Source: Thermocladium sp.
GTDB lineage: Archaea > Thermoproteota > Thermoprotei > Thermoproteales > Thermocladiaceae
Assembly: GCA_023269935.1 (NCBI GenBank)
Contig: JAGDXC010000010.1
Coordinates: forward strand, 1-64,000
Length of the DNA stretch: 64,000 nucleotides
Reading direction: 5' to 3'
Part shown: piece by piece, positions 25,275 to 33,997 of the stretch
Layout of the letters: the number at the start of each line of letters is the position of its first letter
Numbering within the stretch: position 1 is the stretch's first letter
Translations under genes and position numbers: made by a program
Notes under the pieces: generated by a model
What the model was told of the DNA's origin: nothing
The model's input: only the letters and a program-made list of their open reading frames with translations
The model's database searches: none

Positions 25275-26201
25275 CTAGTTCATTACCGCCTCAATAGTTA
25301 CCGTCGCTGTGACTGATGCAGAGCTTGGATTAATGGGTACTGATTGGGATGGCCCCGCCTCCACCGCATATAGGTATGGGGTTGGTCCGTATATTGGGTA
25401 TGCATTTTCCTGTATTGATATTACATGTATTCTTGAATATCCCAAGGTGGTGGCCACCTCGTGTATTTTGCCCATGGCGACTTGAACTGCCGCTCCAATC
25501 GCCTTTATGCTTGCTTCCTGGTACTCTGATCGATTTATGAATGCATTTATGGATACCTCGATGCCCCCATATTTTGAAGCATTACTCAATAATTCGCTGA
25601 TGAGGGATTGATTAATGGGATTCATCATAATTATCTTTAATTCATATGAGGCAGAGTAACCCTCTACTTGCTGGGTCCCATATTGTTGAGAATACACCGG
25701 ATTAAGCGAAACACCTAATGTGGTGTAGTTAATACCTAACTCATTTAGAATAGCCATGAATTGATCAAGATTATTAACCATTTCTTGATATGCCTGAGAT
25801 GGCGTTGGCGATATTTGCGCATTGCTTATTGTAATGTAAATAACTATGCCCTTTGCCGGTAAATTAACCGTGGCTTGCCCCACCACCGTAATGGTAGTCC
25901 CATTCCCATCAATCAAGGAAACACCAGTTGAATTACTGCTAGGCTCCAATCCACTGAATCCACTCGTTAAGGGCGATGATTGATCATTCGCAGTCTGCGT
26001 GGTCAGTAATTGGTTTGTGCTGGTTGGATTGAGGCCGGCCACAGCCTTTTGTTGGGTTGTATTTGGTATATTTATATATGATGGTGCGGTCCATTGAGGC
26101 GTTCTCATTACATTTAAGTAATATATACTCGCTATTATTGCCGCGGTCACCAGTATGGTGGCCATGATGAGTGTTTTTCCAGCCATGCCTAGCCCAGTCA
26201 C
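25275..26201 (-). CDS. SIMPL domain (DUF541) membrane-anchored protein
   Basis: A 308-residue protein. One transmembrane segment lies near residues 8-28 (TLIMATILVTAAIIASIYY), followed by a Ser/Thr/Asn-rich linker to about residue 95. A SIMPL domain follows (TVVGQATVNLPAKGIVIYIT, LNELGINYTTLG, KIHEVATTLGYSRIHVISIQ). SIMPL proteins form outward-facing oligomers of uncertain function; bacterial ones have been linked to oxidative stress. The long frame begins at GTG (26201); a second start is the ATG at 26186. The stop converges with nucS, 18 bases away. Confidence 0.85.
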   Translation of the reverse strand: MTGLGMAGKTLIMATILVTAAIIASIYYLNVMRTPQWTAPSYINIPNTTQQKAVAGLNPTSTNQLLTTQTANDQSSPLTSGFSGLEPSSNSTGVSLIDGNGTTITVVGQATVNLPAKGIVIYITISNAQISPTPSQAYQEMVNNLDQFMAILNELGINYTTLGVSLNPVYSQQYGTQQVEGYSASYELKIIMMNPINQSLISELLSNASKYGGIEVSINAFINRSEYQEASIKAIGAAVQVAMGKIHEVATTLGYSRIHVISIQENAYPIYGPTPYLYAVEAGPSQSVPINPSSASVTATVTIEAVMN

Positions 26202-26367
26202 TCGCCCAAATTAATTACTACCCAATAGAACCCACATTAAACCCAAAGCACCAACAATGTACTAACAACTAGAATAAATCAGATTACCCTTACAGGACTG
26301 TCTCTAGCTAAGTGAGCTGGATATATTGGACCACTATGTTACTTGATTCGAGTCAATACAGCAAGGC

Positions 26368-27672
26368 TCACTCCTTGCTTGATGTCTGCTTCCTAGGTAT
26401 TTTAGCGCGTTCGAACTTGGTTTGATTGGATCCAACAGGTTTGGTGGCGTCTATGCCTACCTTGGTTGTCAAACCAATTGCTTGATCCATTGCAACTGGA
26501 TCAAGCGAGGACCCCCTCACGTTAGCTACCATAACTAGATCCTTGTCCCCCCTGAATCGAGTGGCTATGGCCCACTCCACTTGCATTGGATCATCTGGAT
26601 CTATATCATCATCCACGATCACTACATGTTTCAGACTAGGATGGGCTGCGAATGCGGCTAATATGGCATTCTTGCCTTCCCCCTCCACCTTTTTCCTGAT
26701 CGAAACGACAGCATGCAGCCATCCGCCCCCGCCGGGGGTTAACCTCACTGACTTAACGTCGGTGACCCCCCTCACCGAGTTCCATATTCTCGCTTCTTTC
26801 TCAAACCCCATTAATACGCTGTTCTCTGGGCTTCCCGCCACTAATATATGCGAGTAAATGGGCTCCTCCCTAACGTATACTCGAGTGATCTTAACTATGG
26901 GCTGCTTCCTAATTATATCATATGTGCCCATTATATCGACGCAGGGCCCCTCATCTGCTTCATGATCCTTTGAGATGTATCCCTCCATAACTACCTCGGC
27001 CTCGCTTGGCACCAGCAATCCATTGCTTAGTTGAAATACCTTATAATCAAGCAGCCGAGCCGCCACATCAAGCTCACTTACCCCAAATGGAGGGGAAGAA
27101 GCTGATGCTAATAGAAATGCAGGATGAGCGCCCCACACTATTGCAATGGGCGTATCCTTATTTCGTGCCTTGTTTTCTTGATGAATAGAATAAAGATTCC
27201 TTGGCACCAGCCTTATCACGAATTTATCTTTATCTATGACGGATAATCTATGTATGGAGGCATTTATATAGGTTCCAAGCCCCAATACGACACCGCTCGT
27301 TAGGCAATTAGTGGGTTCCTTCTCAAAGAACCTTGGTATGGGTAATTTCCTTAAGTCGACCTCCGGCAATGGCTTAAACGCGGCATCGCTTGTCTCGGTG
27401 GGTTTCGCTGGAGAATTCTCTGCATTTATTAATTTCTCATATAATTCGGCATCACTCGATGCATTTAAAGCCATGCGAAGCTTATCTCTGGTATCCAATA
27501 TATTGCCGATACCCATAAATCCAGGAAAACCCCGTAATCGGAATACGAGGGCCGGTCCTTGCCTTGACTTAGCGCTTATAATATATGGAGCCTCATATTC
27601 AGGACTAGCCTCCCCCTCGCTCACAAGCAATCCCTTCTTATCCAGCTCCGTCAAGAATGATCTAAGGCTCAT
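26368..27672 (-). CDS. UbiD family prenylated-FMN decarboxylase
   Basis: A 434-residue UbiD-fold protein with the family order: an N-terminal FMN-binding region, SASIHRLSVIDKDKFVIRL then VPRNLY, the GAHPAFLLASAS loop, the acidic EADEGPCVD segment that replaces EGPFGE, and VDDDIDPDDPMQVEWAIATR. In archaea one such enzyme decarboxylates anhydromevalonate phosphate in the modified mevalonate pathway, and this size and type fit. Other substrates, including quinone precursors, cannot be excluded. No UbiX-like flavin prenyltransferase is in the window. TATA-like AAAATATATAAC lies 28 bases before the ATG. Confidence 0.85.
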   Translation of the reverse strand: MSLRSFLTELDKKGLLVSEGEASPEYEAPYIISAKSRQGPALVFRLRGFPGFMGIGNILDTRDKLRMALNASSDAELYEKLINAENSPAKPTETSDAAFKPLPEVDLRKLPIPRFFEKEPTNCLTSGVVLGLGTYINASIHRLSVIDKDKFVIRLVPRNLYSIHQENKARNKDTPIAIVWGAHPAFLLASASSPPFGVSELDVAARLLDYKVFQLSNGLLVPSEAEVVMEGYISKDHEADEGPCVDIMGTYDIIRKQPIVKITRVYVREEPIYSHILVAGSPENSVLMGFEKEARIWNSVRGVTDVKSVRLTPGGGGWLHAVVSIRKKVEGEGKNAILAAFAAHPSLKHVVIVDDDIDPDDPMQVEWAIATRFRGDKDLVMVANVRGSSLDPVAMDQAIGLTTKVGIDATKPVGSNQTKFERAKIPRKQTSSKE

Positions 27673-27780
27673 TCACCAAGCTTGCTAGCGTTATATATTT
27701 TAATTTCGCGGAGAACTTAGTAATGCCTTATATTGATGAAATAATATGTCCTTGGAATCATTGTATTTACAAGTAATGAA

Positions 27781-27812
27781 GCCTAGCCCTTTAGGGGCGG
27801 GGAGGAGATCAG
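27781..27812 (+). mobile_element. Solo type A TnpB-element right end
   Basis: A compact hairpin, GCCTAGCCCTTTAGGGGCGG, followed by GGAGGAGATCAG. It is the cleanest copy of the type A terminus in the window and stands alone: the 100 bases before it hold the UbiD promoter rather than transposase code. It lies 16 bases past the end of the SDR gene, in a divergent/terminal gap, so it could also act as a terminator-like hairpin. Confidence 0.55.
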
Positions 27813-27827
27813 ATGGAATAGGCTTTG

Positions 27828-28616
27828 CTAGGTGCATCTAACTAATCCGCCATCTATCAATATCATCGCTCCATTTATGTACGATGCCTTATTGCTGGCG
27901 AGAAACGCCGCTAGATTACCCACCTCCTCTGGCGTTCCATAGCGGCCCGCCGGTATTTCCTTTGCCATATCTTTAAGCACATCGTCAATGCTTTTTCCCT
28001 GTCTGCTCGCCGAGTCCGATGCCAATTGAAGTGTTCTCTCGGTGAATATGTGTCCCTGCATTATTCCGTTTGATGTAATTCCATATGGCGCCAGCTCCAC
28101 TGCGAGCGATTTAACTAATCCCATTATTGATAGCCTAATTACGTTGGATAGAACTAAATTAGGTATTTGCTGCTTAAGGGTTAATGACGTGATATAAATC
28201 AACCTGCCCCATCCATTCTTCATCATATTATTAACAACTCGCCGTGTTAGCCATACAGCTGATTGAAGCAATAATCGCGAGCCATATTCCCAATCATCAT
28301 CGCTTAACTGGAGAAATGTACCTGGCTTTGGAGGTGCAGTGTTATATACGAGTATGTCTACGCCTCCCAGCGATTTATTGGTTTCATCAATGAGTTTTGC
28401 CACGTCGTCCTTATTGCTTATATCGCCTACATAGTACTCCACTCTTCCCTTAGATATCTTCATTATTTCTTGCCGCGCCGCCCTTAATTCCTCTTCTTTT
28501 CTAGCGAATAGCATTACATTGGCCCCCTCCATTGCCATTACCTTAGCCACGCCTAGCCCAATGCCTTTACTGGATGCAGTGACCAATACGTTTTTGCCAG
28601 TTAAACCTAGATCCAT
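27828..28616 (-). CDS. Atypical short-chain dehydrogenase/reductase without the YxxxK site
   Basis: A 262-residue SDR-fold protein. The cofactor loop is TASSKGIG where TGxxxGIG is usual. The catalytic Ser region is IYITSL. The usual Tyr-x3-Lys is replaced: aligned on the following GLVKSLA, the pair reads Ser and Arg (SNVIR). The C-terminal GRYGTPEEVGNLAAFLAS and GAMILIDGG are normal. I know of a described BKR-like SDR subgroup with an imperfect tetrad, and this fits it. The activity is therefore uncertain. TATA-like ATAAATTAAT lies 26 bases before the ATG. Confidence 0.85.
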   Translation of the reverse strand: MDLGLTGKNVLVTASSKGIGLGVAKVMAMEGANVMLFARKEEELRAARQEIMKISKGRVEYYVGDISNKDDVAKLIDETNKSLGGVDILVYNTAPPKPGTFLQLSDDDWEYGSRLLLQSAVWLTRRVVNNMMKNGWGRLIYITSLTLKQQIPNLVLSNVIRLSIMGLVKSLAVELAPYGITSNGIMQGHIFTERTLQLASDSASRQGKSIDDVLKDMAKEIPAGRYGTPEEVGNLAAFLASNKASYINGAMILIDGGLVRCT

Positions 28617-28679
28617 AATTGGTCCAGCATGTTCATTAATTTATCCTTTTCTGAAGCCTCTGCAGGAATAATTTTTAAT

Positions 28680-29024
28680 CTAACCGCCCTGCTTAGCATT
28701 TGCATTTATGGCGACCTTAAATAGGATATAGATCATATATATGGAGAATATTATCGATAATTGAATTGCTATTGAAAACTGAAGGGAATTGATGGTCCTC
28801 CTCAACAACATGTAATTGATGATATATATTAATAATGGAAAAAGCGACTCAATATAGGACTTATCGTCTTGAGTAATGAAGTAAATAATAGTTAAGCCAA
28901 TTATTAATGCCGAGATAAGGGTCACCTCGCCTCCCTTAATAATTGAAATAATCAATAATATTGATATTATTGCCACGGAAATAATCCTCCTAATTACATG
29001 TTGAAGGACATACCTCGACTTCAT
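28680..29024 (-). CDS. Hypothetical four-helix membrane protein
   Basis: A 114-residue, very isoleucine-rich protein with about four transmembrane segments and a short basic N-terminus (KSRYVLQHVIRR). I do not recognise the family. It sits upstream of the SDR gene on the same strand, but 63 bases and an SDR-own TATA box separate them. The divergent NAD kinase promoter is 63 bases away. The composition is consistent with a real small membrane protein, though its own promoter is not clear. Confidence 0.6.
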   Translation of the reverse strand: MKSRYVLQHVIRRIISVAIISILLIISIIKGGEVTLISALIIGLTIIYFITQDDKSYIESLFPLLIYIINYMLLRRTINSLQFSIAIQLSIIFSIYMIYILFKVAINANAKQGG

Positions 29025-29087
29025 TGCTTTAATACTTGCTTAGCTTCTCGTGGCATAATTTAAATAATTAGCAGACCTTACCTATCC

Positions 29088-29873
29088 ATGAGACTAGCCG
29101 TCTATGTGAATACATTGCATGACATTTCCCAACTCATAGGAAGCATTTCCAAAATAAGTAAGATTGAATTAGTAGCCATGAGGCAACACGAAGTGGAGTT
29201 AGGCATCTCTCCACTCCATGGTTCTCCAGACATGGTTCTAGTAATAGGCGGCGATGGCACATTATTGAGATTTATACATGATTACCCAGACATGGATTTG
29301 CCCATAATTCACATTGGGGCCGGCAGGGTCAATTTTCTTAGCGATGTATTAGTCGATGAAGCCGCTTCTGCCCTTGAAAACGTGGCTTCAGGTAATTATA
29401 GCATAGAGGAGCGAAAGGCATTAAGCGCTGATTTAGGTGGTGGTAGGTCATGCTTCGCATTGAATGAGGTGGTAATGAGGAATGTTAACATGGGTAGATT
29501 ACTTACAGTCACCGTGTTAGAGGATAACCTAGAAATATTGCGGGGACGCATGGATGGCATAATAGTATCAACATCAACCGGATCAACGGCTTACTCATTC
29601 GCCGCAGGAGGCCCCCTCCTGGATCCACGAGTTGATGCCAAATTAATAATTCCATTGGCTCCATTCTCAATTGGGGTATATAAGGTGGTTCACCCCTTTG
29701 ATTCAATGATTAGGATAGTTAGTACGGAAAAAGCATATATATTATGCGATGGAGAGAATTTCGGCGAAGCAGTTGAGGCGGCGATCAGACCATGGCAGAG
29801 AAAGATAAGGATAGTGAGGACAAGGACATTCAATCTATACGAGAGAATGCAGCGCCGCCTTTCGATGTTCTAG
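29088..29873 (+). CDS. nadK: NAD kinase
   Basis: A 261-residue ATP/polyphosphate NAD kinase making NADP. GGDGT at residues 54-58 is the catalytic loop. The NE motif is at FALNEVVMR, and the tight glycine-rich STSTGSTAYSFAAGGP lies near residue 160. The C-terminus (KIRIVRTRTFNLYERMQRRL) is family-like, so its frame is genuine to the stop even though the next gene begins 82 bases earlier. TATA-like TAATTTAAATA lies about 27 bases before the ATG, predicting a leaderless start. Confidence 0.94.
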   Translation: MRLAVYVNTLHDISQLIGSISKISKIELVAMRQHEVELGISPLHGSPDMVLVIGGDGTLLRFIHDYPDMDLPIIHIGAGRVNFLSDVLVDEAASALENVASGNYSIEERKALSADLGGGRSCFALNEVVMRNVNMGRLLTVTVLEDNLEILRGRMDGIIVSTSTGSTAYSFAAGGPLLDPRVDAKLIIPLAPFSIGVYKVVHPFDSMIRIVSTEKAYILCDGENFGEAVEAAIRPWQRKIRIVRTRTFNLYERMQRRLSMF

Positions 29874-30238
29874 TAATAGACGCAAGTGGTTTCTTTCATG
29901 TCAGGAATCCGTTGGTGCTGGCTTCGCTTGCATCGGAATTAGTGACTACCGATATGGTTATCAATGAATTAAGGGATGAATCTATAGCCATGCTGGATCA
30001 ATTACGCATAAGGGTGATTGATGTAAATGAAAAGGACATCAAGCGCATGCAAATGGCTTCGCATAATCCACGCCTTAGTAATGCTGACTTATCCATACTA
30101 GCGGCGATAAAGTTAGTCAAAAAAGGTAGGACGGGCTTATTAAGTGATGACGTGGAACTAATAAGGACAGCAAAGAGATTATTTAATGTGGAGGAGGTGG
30201 TAGTATTCCTAAGGTCTACTCGGGGGGAGCGGCGGTGA
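29792..30238 (+). CDS. Nob1-like PIN domain endoribonuclease without zinc ribbon
   Basis: A 148-residue PIN protein: VLVIDASGFF near residue 27, LVTTDMVINELRD, the LSNADLSILAAIKL acidic motif and LLSDDVELIRTAKRL. This order is that of Nob1, which matures the 3' end of 16S rRNA, but the zinc ribbon usually found after the PIN is missing. The only in-frame start is the ATG at 29792, which overlaps nadK by 82 bases. Its first 24 residues are a charged tail encoded inside the nadK C-terminus. It overlaps the DUF655 gene by 23 bases at the convergent end. Confidence 0.8.
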   Translation: MAEKDKDSEDKDIQSIRENAAPPFDVLVIDASGFFHVRNPLVLASLASELVTTDMVINELRDESIAMLDQLRIRVIDVNEKDIKRMQMASHNPRLSNADLSILAAIKLVKKGRTGLLSDDVELIRTAKRLFNVEEVVVFLRSTRGERR

Positions 30239-30791
30239 ATAAGAAGTACTTATCCTCCTCCCGTAACTCCTTTAGGATTCTCTCGACTATCAACTTAACG
30301 GGATCTATGCCAACTCGATCCCGTATATCTTGGTAATTGCTGAACTTCTTTCTACGCCGCTCCTCCAGAAGTTGCCAGAGAGTTTTTTTGCCTATGCCCT
30401 TCAATAACTCAAGTGAGTGAAGCTTAAGCGTTAATGGTCCAGCCGTATTAAAGAATTCTATGAACTTCGGCTCCTTCTCTGTCACTATTTTTTGAATGAT
30501 ATCCTCCAAATTAGCCTTAGCCTCATGCGTTAATTCATCATATTTTAATCTCTTCACGATCTTATTTACCTTATCCCTTGTACCTGATCCTATATATATC
30601 CGCTCACCTACCTCGGCCATTACTTGGGGTTTTAATGTGACTTCCATTAATGTGAAATATTCATCGCCGATAACTTGCAAATATACCTCATTACGTGGAA
30701 AACCCCGCCTAGCTATTGCGGGTTCCTTGGCTAGTATTTGCTCCGGTGGGACTATATCCAGTACATATGCATATTCTTCCCTCTTATCCAT
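30216..30791 (-). CDS. DUF655 family protein
   Basis: A 191-residue archaeal DUF655 protein. It combines an OB-like beta region (EEYAYVLDIVPPEQ, VYLQVIGDEYFTLMEVTL) with helix-hairpin-helix elements (LELLKGIGKKTLWQLLEERR and NYQDIRDRVGI), so it probably binds nucleic acid. In many archaea DUF655 lies between rpoF and ksgA. Here it follows rpoF by seven bases, but ksgA is 6 kb away. The family's function is unproven; a link with RNA polymerase or rRNA maturation is inferred from context only. Confidence 0.9.
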   Translation of the reverse strand: MDKREEYAYVLDIVPPEQILAKEPAIARRGFPRNEVYLQVIGDEYFTLMEVTLKPQVMAEVGERIYIGSGTRDKVNKIVKRLKYDELTHEAKANLEDIIQKIVTEKEPKFIEFFNTAGPLTLKLHSLELLKGIGKKTLWQLLEERRRKKFSNYQDIRDRVGIDPVKLIVERILKELREEDKYFLFTAAPPE

Positions 30792-30798
30792 GGATGAA

Positions 30799-31143
30799 TC
30801 AACCTTGGTTATTGGAGTGCTTCTGCAATATATTTAGCATCTCCTGTAGCTCCTCATTCTTGAACTCTCCCTTCTCACTGCTTATTATCGATTTGATCTC
30901 ATCGATGCTCTTCGGCAGAATATTGACCAATTGAATTGCGGTTATCTTCGTTATTCCAAACTTCTCCTCCAGTTCCTTAACAATATTCTTGGCATCCTCG
31001 CTTGAGACCTTAGAAAACTTGCTTAGATACTCCAGCACTGCATCTAACTTGGGTGATGACCCATAATTAGCAATAATAGATCTAAGTATAGCCAATGCCT
31101 CTGCATTAGTTATGTCCTCATAATTGCTAATTCTTTTAGCCAT
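30799..31143 (-). CDS. rpoF: RNA polymerase subunit Rpo4/RpoF (Rpb4 homologue)
   Basis: A 114-residue helical protein matching archaeal RpoF: ISNYEDITNAEALAILR at the start, a middle helix (DAVLEYLSKFSKVS), and the HRDC-like C-terminal part (ITAIQLVNILPKSIDEIKSI). It pairs with RpoE (Rpb7) to form the polymerase stalk. The pairing with DUF655 is a conserved archaeal gene neighbourhood and supports the call. TATA-like CCTTTAAAATA lies 27 bases before the ATG. Confidence 0.9.
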   Translation of the reverse strand: MAKRISNYEDITNAEALAILRSIIANYGSSPKLDAVLEYLSKFSKVSSEDAKNIVKELEEKFGITKITAIQLVNILPKSIDEIKSIISSEKGEFKNEELQEMLNILQKHSNNQG

Positions 31144-31267
31144 TATGGCATAGAAAACTCACCACTATTTTAAAGGTATCGCATCGTCGATTCATTACGC
31201 GTCAACGATTCCAAAACTCCGCATCCTCCTTGGGTTAATTACCCATCCTCAAGACCTGCTTTAATCC

Positions 31268-32308
31268 TCATTCTTGAACTATTTTTCTCAAAGTATCAAC
31301 GACCACCCTCAAGTCGCTTAATGTTACATCCCCCATAACTCCGATCCTAATGGATTTATCTCTTATCTTCCACATGCCCCCAGATATTGTGTATCCAACC
31401 TCTCTTAGTTTTTTGATTATAACTTGTGGCTCTATTGGGGAATAAAGCGCGGCAACGGTATTGCTTCTAAAGCGGGGTTGGGGAACTTCCTTAAAGCCGA
31501 TCTTGGCTAATTCATCATATAAATACCCCATTTTCTCCGCATGAATATTAACATACCTCTCTAGCCCCATGCCTAATATAATATCTAGAGACACATCTAA
31601 GGCATACATTATCGGGATTGGAGGCGTATAAGGCGTCTCAAGCTTGCCCTTGCTCTTAATGAATCTAGCCACATCAAGTGCGGGAGGCCTTGGTGCATCG
31701 CCCATCTTGCCATCATTAAAGAACACTATTGCTGCCCCTGGAGGCGCCATTAAGGCCTTATGACTAGCCGTAACCACTACATCGAACTTGGACGCATCAA
31801 TAGGCTCCGCCGGCATTCCGGATACACTATCTACTAGCATCATTGCATCATTTTTATGAGCTAAGTCGGCAGTCTCATTTAGCAATCTATTAGCAACGCC
31901 TGTGCTTGTCTCATTATGCACAGCTAGAATCGCTTTTGGCTTCTCCCTCTCAATTATCTCCCTTATATTATTCAGCTCTGGAACACCGCCTAATGGTCCC
32001 TCAACCCTCATAACACGTGCTCCTCTGGTTTCCGCGGACTCCGCAAGTCTCTCGGAGAACTCGCCTGTTATTAACGCAAGAACTTTATCGCCTGGATCCA
32101 GGAAACTATATACCATGGCATCTACTGCCGTTGTACCGGTTCCCGGGATAACCACCACATTCTTGGCATTACTTATCTCCAGCAGTTTATCTGTGACTGC
32201 TTTGAATAGTTCCCTGAATTCATCGGTTCTATGAAACATTGGCTGAGTCGAGATCGCCTTAAGCACATCGATGGGAAGCTGCACTGGCCCAGGAGTCAAG
32301 TACTTCAT
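31268..32308 (-). CDS. Class V aminotransferase (serine/alanine-glyoxylate or phosphoserine type)
   Basis: A 346-residue PLP enzyme: LTPGPVQLP at the N-terminus, GTGTTAVDAMV cofactor loop, HNETSTGV near residue 128, DSVSGMPAEPID with the PLP Asp, and the Schiff-base lysine in TASHKALMAPPG. The closest group is serine-pyruvate/alanine-glyoxylate aminotransferase. Overlapping serA by four bases, it most likely supplies the phosphoserine or serine transamination step of serine synthesis. The specificity is an inference from operon context. Confidence 0.88.
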   Translation of the reverse strand: MKYLTPGPVQLPIDVLKAISTQPMFHRTDEFRELFKAVTDKLLEISNAKNVVVIPGTGTTAVDAMVYSFLDPGDKVLALITGEFSERLAESAETRGARVMRVEGPLGGVPELNNIREIIEREKPKAILAVHNETSTGVANRLLNETADLAHKNDAMMLVDSVSGMPAEPIDASKFDVVVTASHKALMAPPGAAIVFFNDGKMGDAPRPPALDVARFIKSKGKLETPYTPPIPIMYALDVSLDIILGMGLERYVNIHAEKMGYLYDELAKIGFKEVPQPRFRSNTVAALYSPIEPQVIIKKLREVGYTISGGMWKIRDKSIRIGVMGDVTLSDLRVVVDTLRKIVQE

Positions 32309-33252
32309 CGAATCACCTGCTTAGCCGCCTCCAGTATATTCCCAATTAATTCATCCACCATGCGTTCCTGCGCCTCCCTGGTCTCAGCGCCTATATGTGG
32401 CGTCACCAGTACCTTTGGATGCCTCACTAACTCGTTTTCCCAATCTTCTCGGGGCGGTTCATGCTCTAACACATCTAGTCCAACTCCCCACAATTTATCG
32501 AGGTAGTTCATCAATGCCTTGGTATCTATAACCTCTCCTCTGCTAGTGTTTACCAGTATTGAATCCTTTTTCATTAAGCCGAGCGCTTTATCATTAATCA
32601 AGTGAAAAGTGTTTTTGGTGAGCGATACATGTATTGTGATCACGTCGCTCTTCATGAGTAACTCCTCGAGTCCCATATACTTGACGCCGAGCTCATTTGC
32701 CTCTTTCTCAATATTCATTATATCAGATGCATTCACGCTCATTCCCAATGCTTTACCTACACCGGCTACTGCTTTCCCAATCCTGCCGAAGCCTATTATT
32801 CCTAGGCTTTTTCCCCTCAATTCTAATCCTTCGTAGGATCCCTTACTCCATTTTCCGTTTCTTAAATCATTATTAAACAAGTTTATTCGCCTAGCTACTC
32901 CAATCATTAGGCCAATCGCTAGTTCAGCCGCAGAGTACGTCGCTGCCTTTGGAGAATTAATTATGATTATCCCGTGATTAATCGCATAATTGGTATCTAT
33001 ATTATCCAACCCAACCCCGGCCCTTGCAATAATCCTTAATCGCTTCCCCCTATCTATTACGTCTGCAGTAACCTTGGTTCTGCTTCTAACTATTAATACA
33101 TCATATTTATCTATTATATCCATCATTTCCTCCTTATCGATGCCGGGCCTATAATCAACGGTGAAGCCTTGGTTCTTTAAGGAACTTACCGCACGTTCAC
33201 TTATCTTGTCGGTTATTAGGACGTTCATTTTGATTCCGGAAGGGTCCCCCAT
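32305..33252 (-). CDS. serA: D-3-phosphoglycerate dehydrogenase
   Basis: A 315-residue D-2-hydroxyacid dehydrogenase without the C-terminal ACT domain, as in short archaeal SerA. Motifs are RSRTKVTADVID, ARAGVGLDNID with the substrate Arg region, the Rossmann GIIGFGRIGKAVAGVGKALG, and the catalytic Arg-Glu-His set ending TPHIGAET. It opens serine synthesis, and the downstream aminotransferase overlaps by four bases. The first ATG (33252) is about 27-30 bases from a TATA-like TTATAAATC and is preferred over the ATG eight codons later. Confidence 0.9.
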   Translation of the reverse strand: MGDPSGIKMNVLITDKISERAVSSLKNQGFTVDYRPGIDKEEMMDIIDKYDVLIVRSRTKVTADVIDRGKRLRIIARAGVGLDNIDTNYAINHGIIIINSPKAATYSAAELAIGLMIGVARRINLFNNDLRNGKWSKGSYEGLELRGKSLGIIGFGRIGKAVAGVGKALGMSVNASDIMNIEKEANELGVKYMGLEELLMKSDVITIHVSLTKNTFHLINDKALGLMKKDSILVNTSRGEVIDTKALMNYLDKLWGVGLDVLEHEPPREDWENELVRHPKVLVTPHIGAETREAQERMVDELIGNILEAAKQVIR

Positions 33253-33485
33253 TCCAGATGAGTCATAGCCATCCTTGATTTATAAGTTTTATAAAGTTTA
33301 TTATTTAGAGAGTCGATTGATCAATGGCATTAATTATCTATGTGCTTAAATATCGGCATAAATATTTGTCTAAATCCATGCAGTTCCCATGGGGGATATC
33401 CGTCTATTTGTAAGGCTTTCCCGAAAACACTTCTTAACCAAGCGTTGAATGAAAAATATTTAAATCTCTATATAGTAATTAAGTT

Positions 33486-33914
33486 ATGTTTAAGAAAATA
33501 TTGATTGCAATTGATGGCTCCCCACAATCAGATAAGGCTCTCAATATTGGGATAGATATAGCTAAACGCTTCGGTTCAAAGCTATACTTGGTTCACGTGA
33601 TGGAGGAACAGAAATATATTTTAGCCATGAATTACCCGCCAGTGTATCCGGAGATGATAGATTCCCTGCTTAAGAATGCTAAGGACCTCCTTGACTCATC
33701 TATTAAAAAAGCATCAATGGAGGGAGTAGAGGCAGAGCCAATATTGGAGCGCGGCGATGCAGCCGATAAAATAATGAGTGCCGCGGATAGGCTAGGCGTA
33801 GACATGATAATAATGGGCTCCAGGGGATTAAAGGGAGTAACTAGGTTCCTGCTTGGATCAGTGTCCGAGAGAATAGTTAGGTACTGTAAACGGCCTGTCT
33901 TAGTTGTCAAATAA
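33486..33914 (+). CDS. Universal stress protein (UspA family)
   Basis: A 142-residue single-domain Usp. It begins FKKILIAIDGSPQSDKA and ends with the ATP-binding GSRGLKGVTRFLLGSVSERI, so it belongs to the nucleotide-binding class. The C-terminal strand KRPVLVVK completes the fold. The family is induced by stress, and its targets are unknown. TATA-like AATATTTAAAT lies about 29 bases before the ATG. It is followed by a 1-kb stretch of transposon debris. Confidence 0.92.
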   Translation: MFKKILIAIDGSPQSDKALNIGIDIAKRFGSKLYLVHVMEEQKYILAMNYPPVYPEMIDSLLKNAKDLLDSSIKKASMEGVEAEPILERGDAADKIMSAADRLGVDMIIMGSRGLKGVTRFLLGSVSERIVRYCKRPVLVVK

Positions 33915-33997
33915 TTTAGGAGCTACGACGATGATCTTTAGCACAATGAGACTTTTGTGCGTAAAATATAGATTACATTAATCTTACAATTGGTTTA

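Noticed and set aside
31190..31265. GGGTTAATTACCC near the end of the aminotransferase gene as an element end
   Set aside because: It is a short palindrome but matches neither terminus family beyond a few bases.
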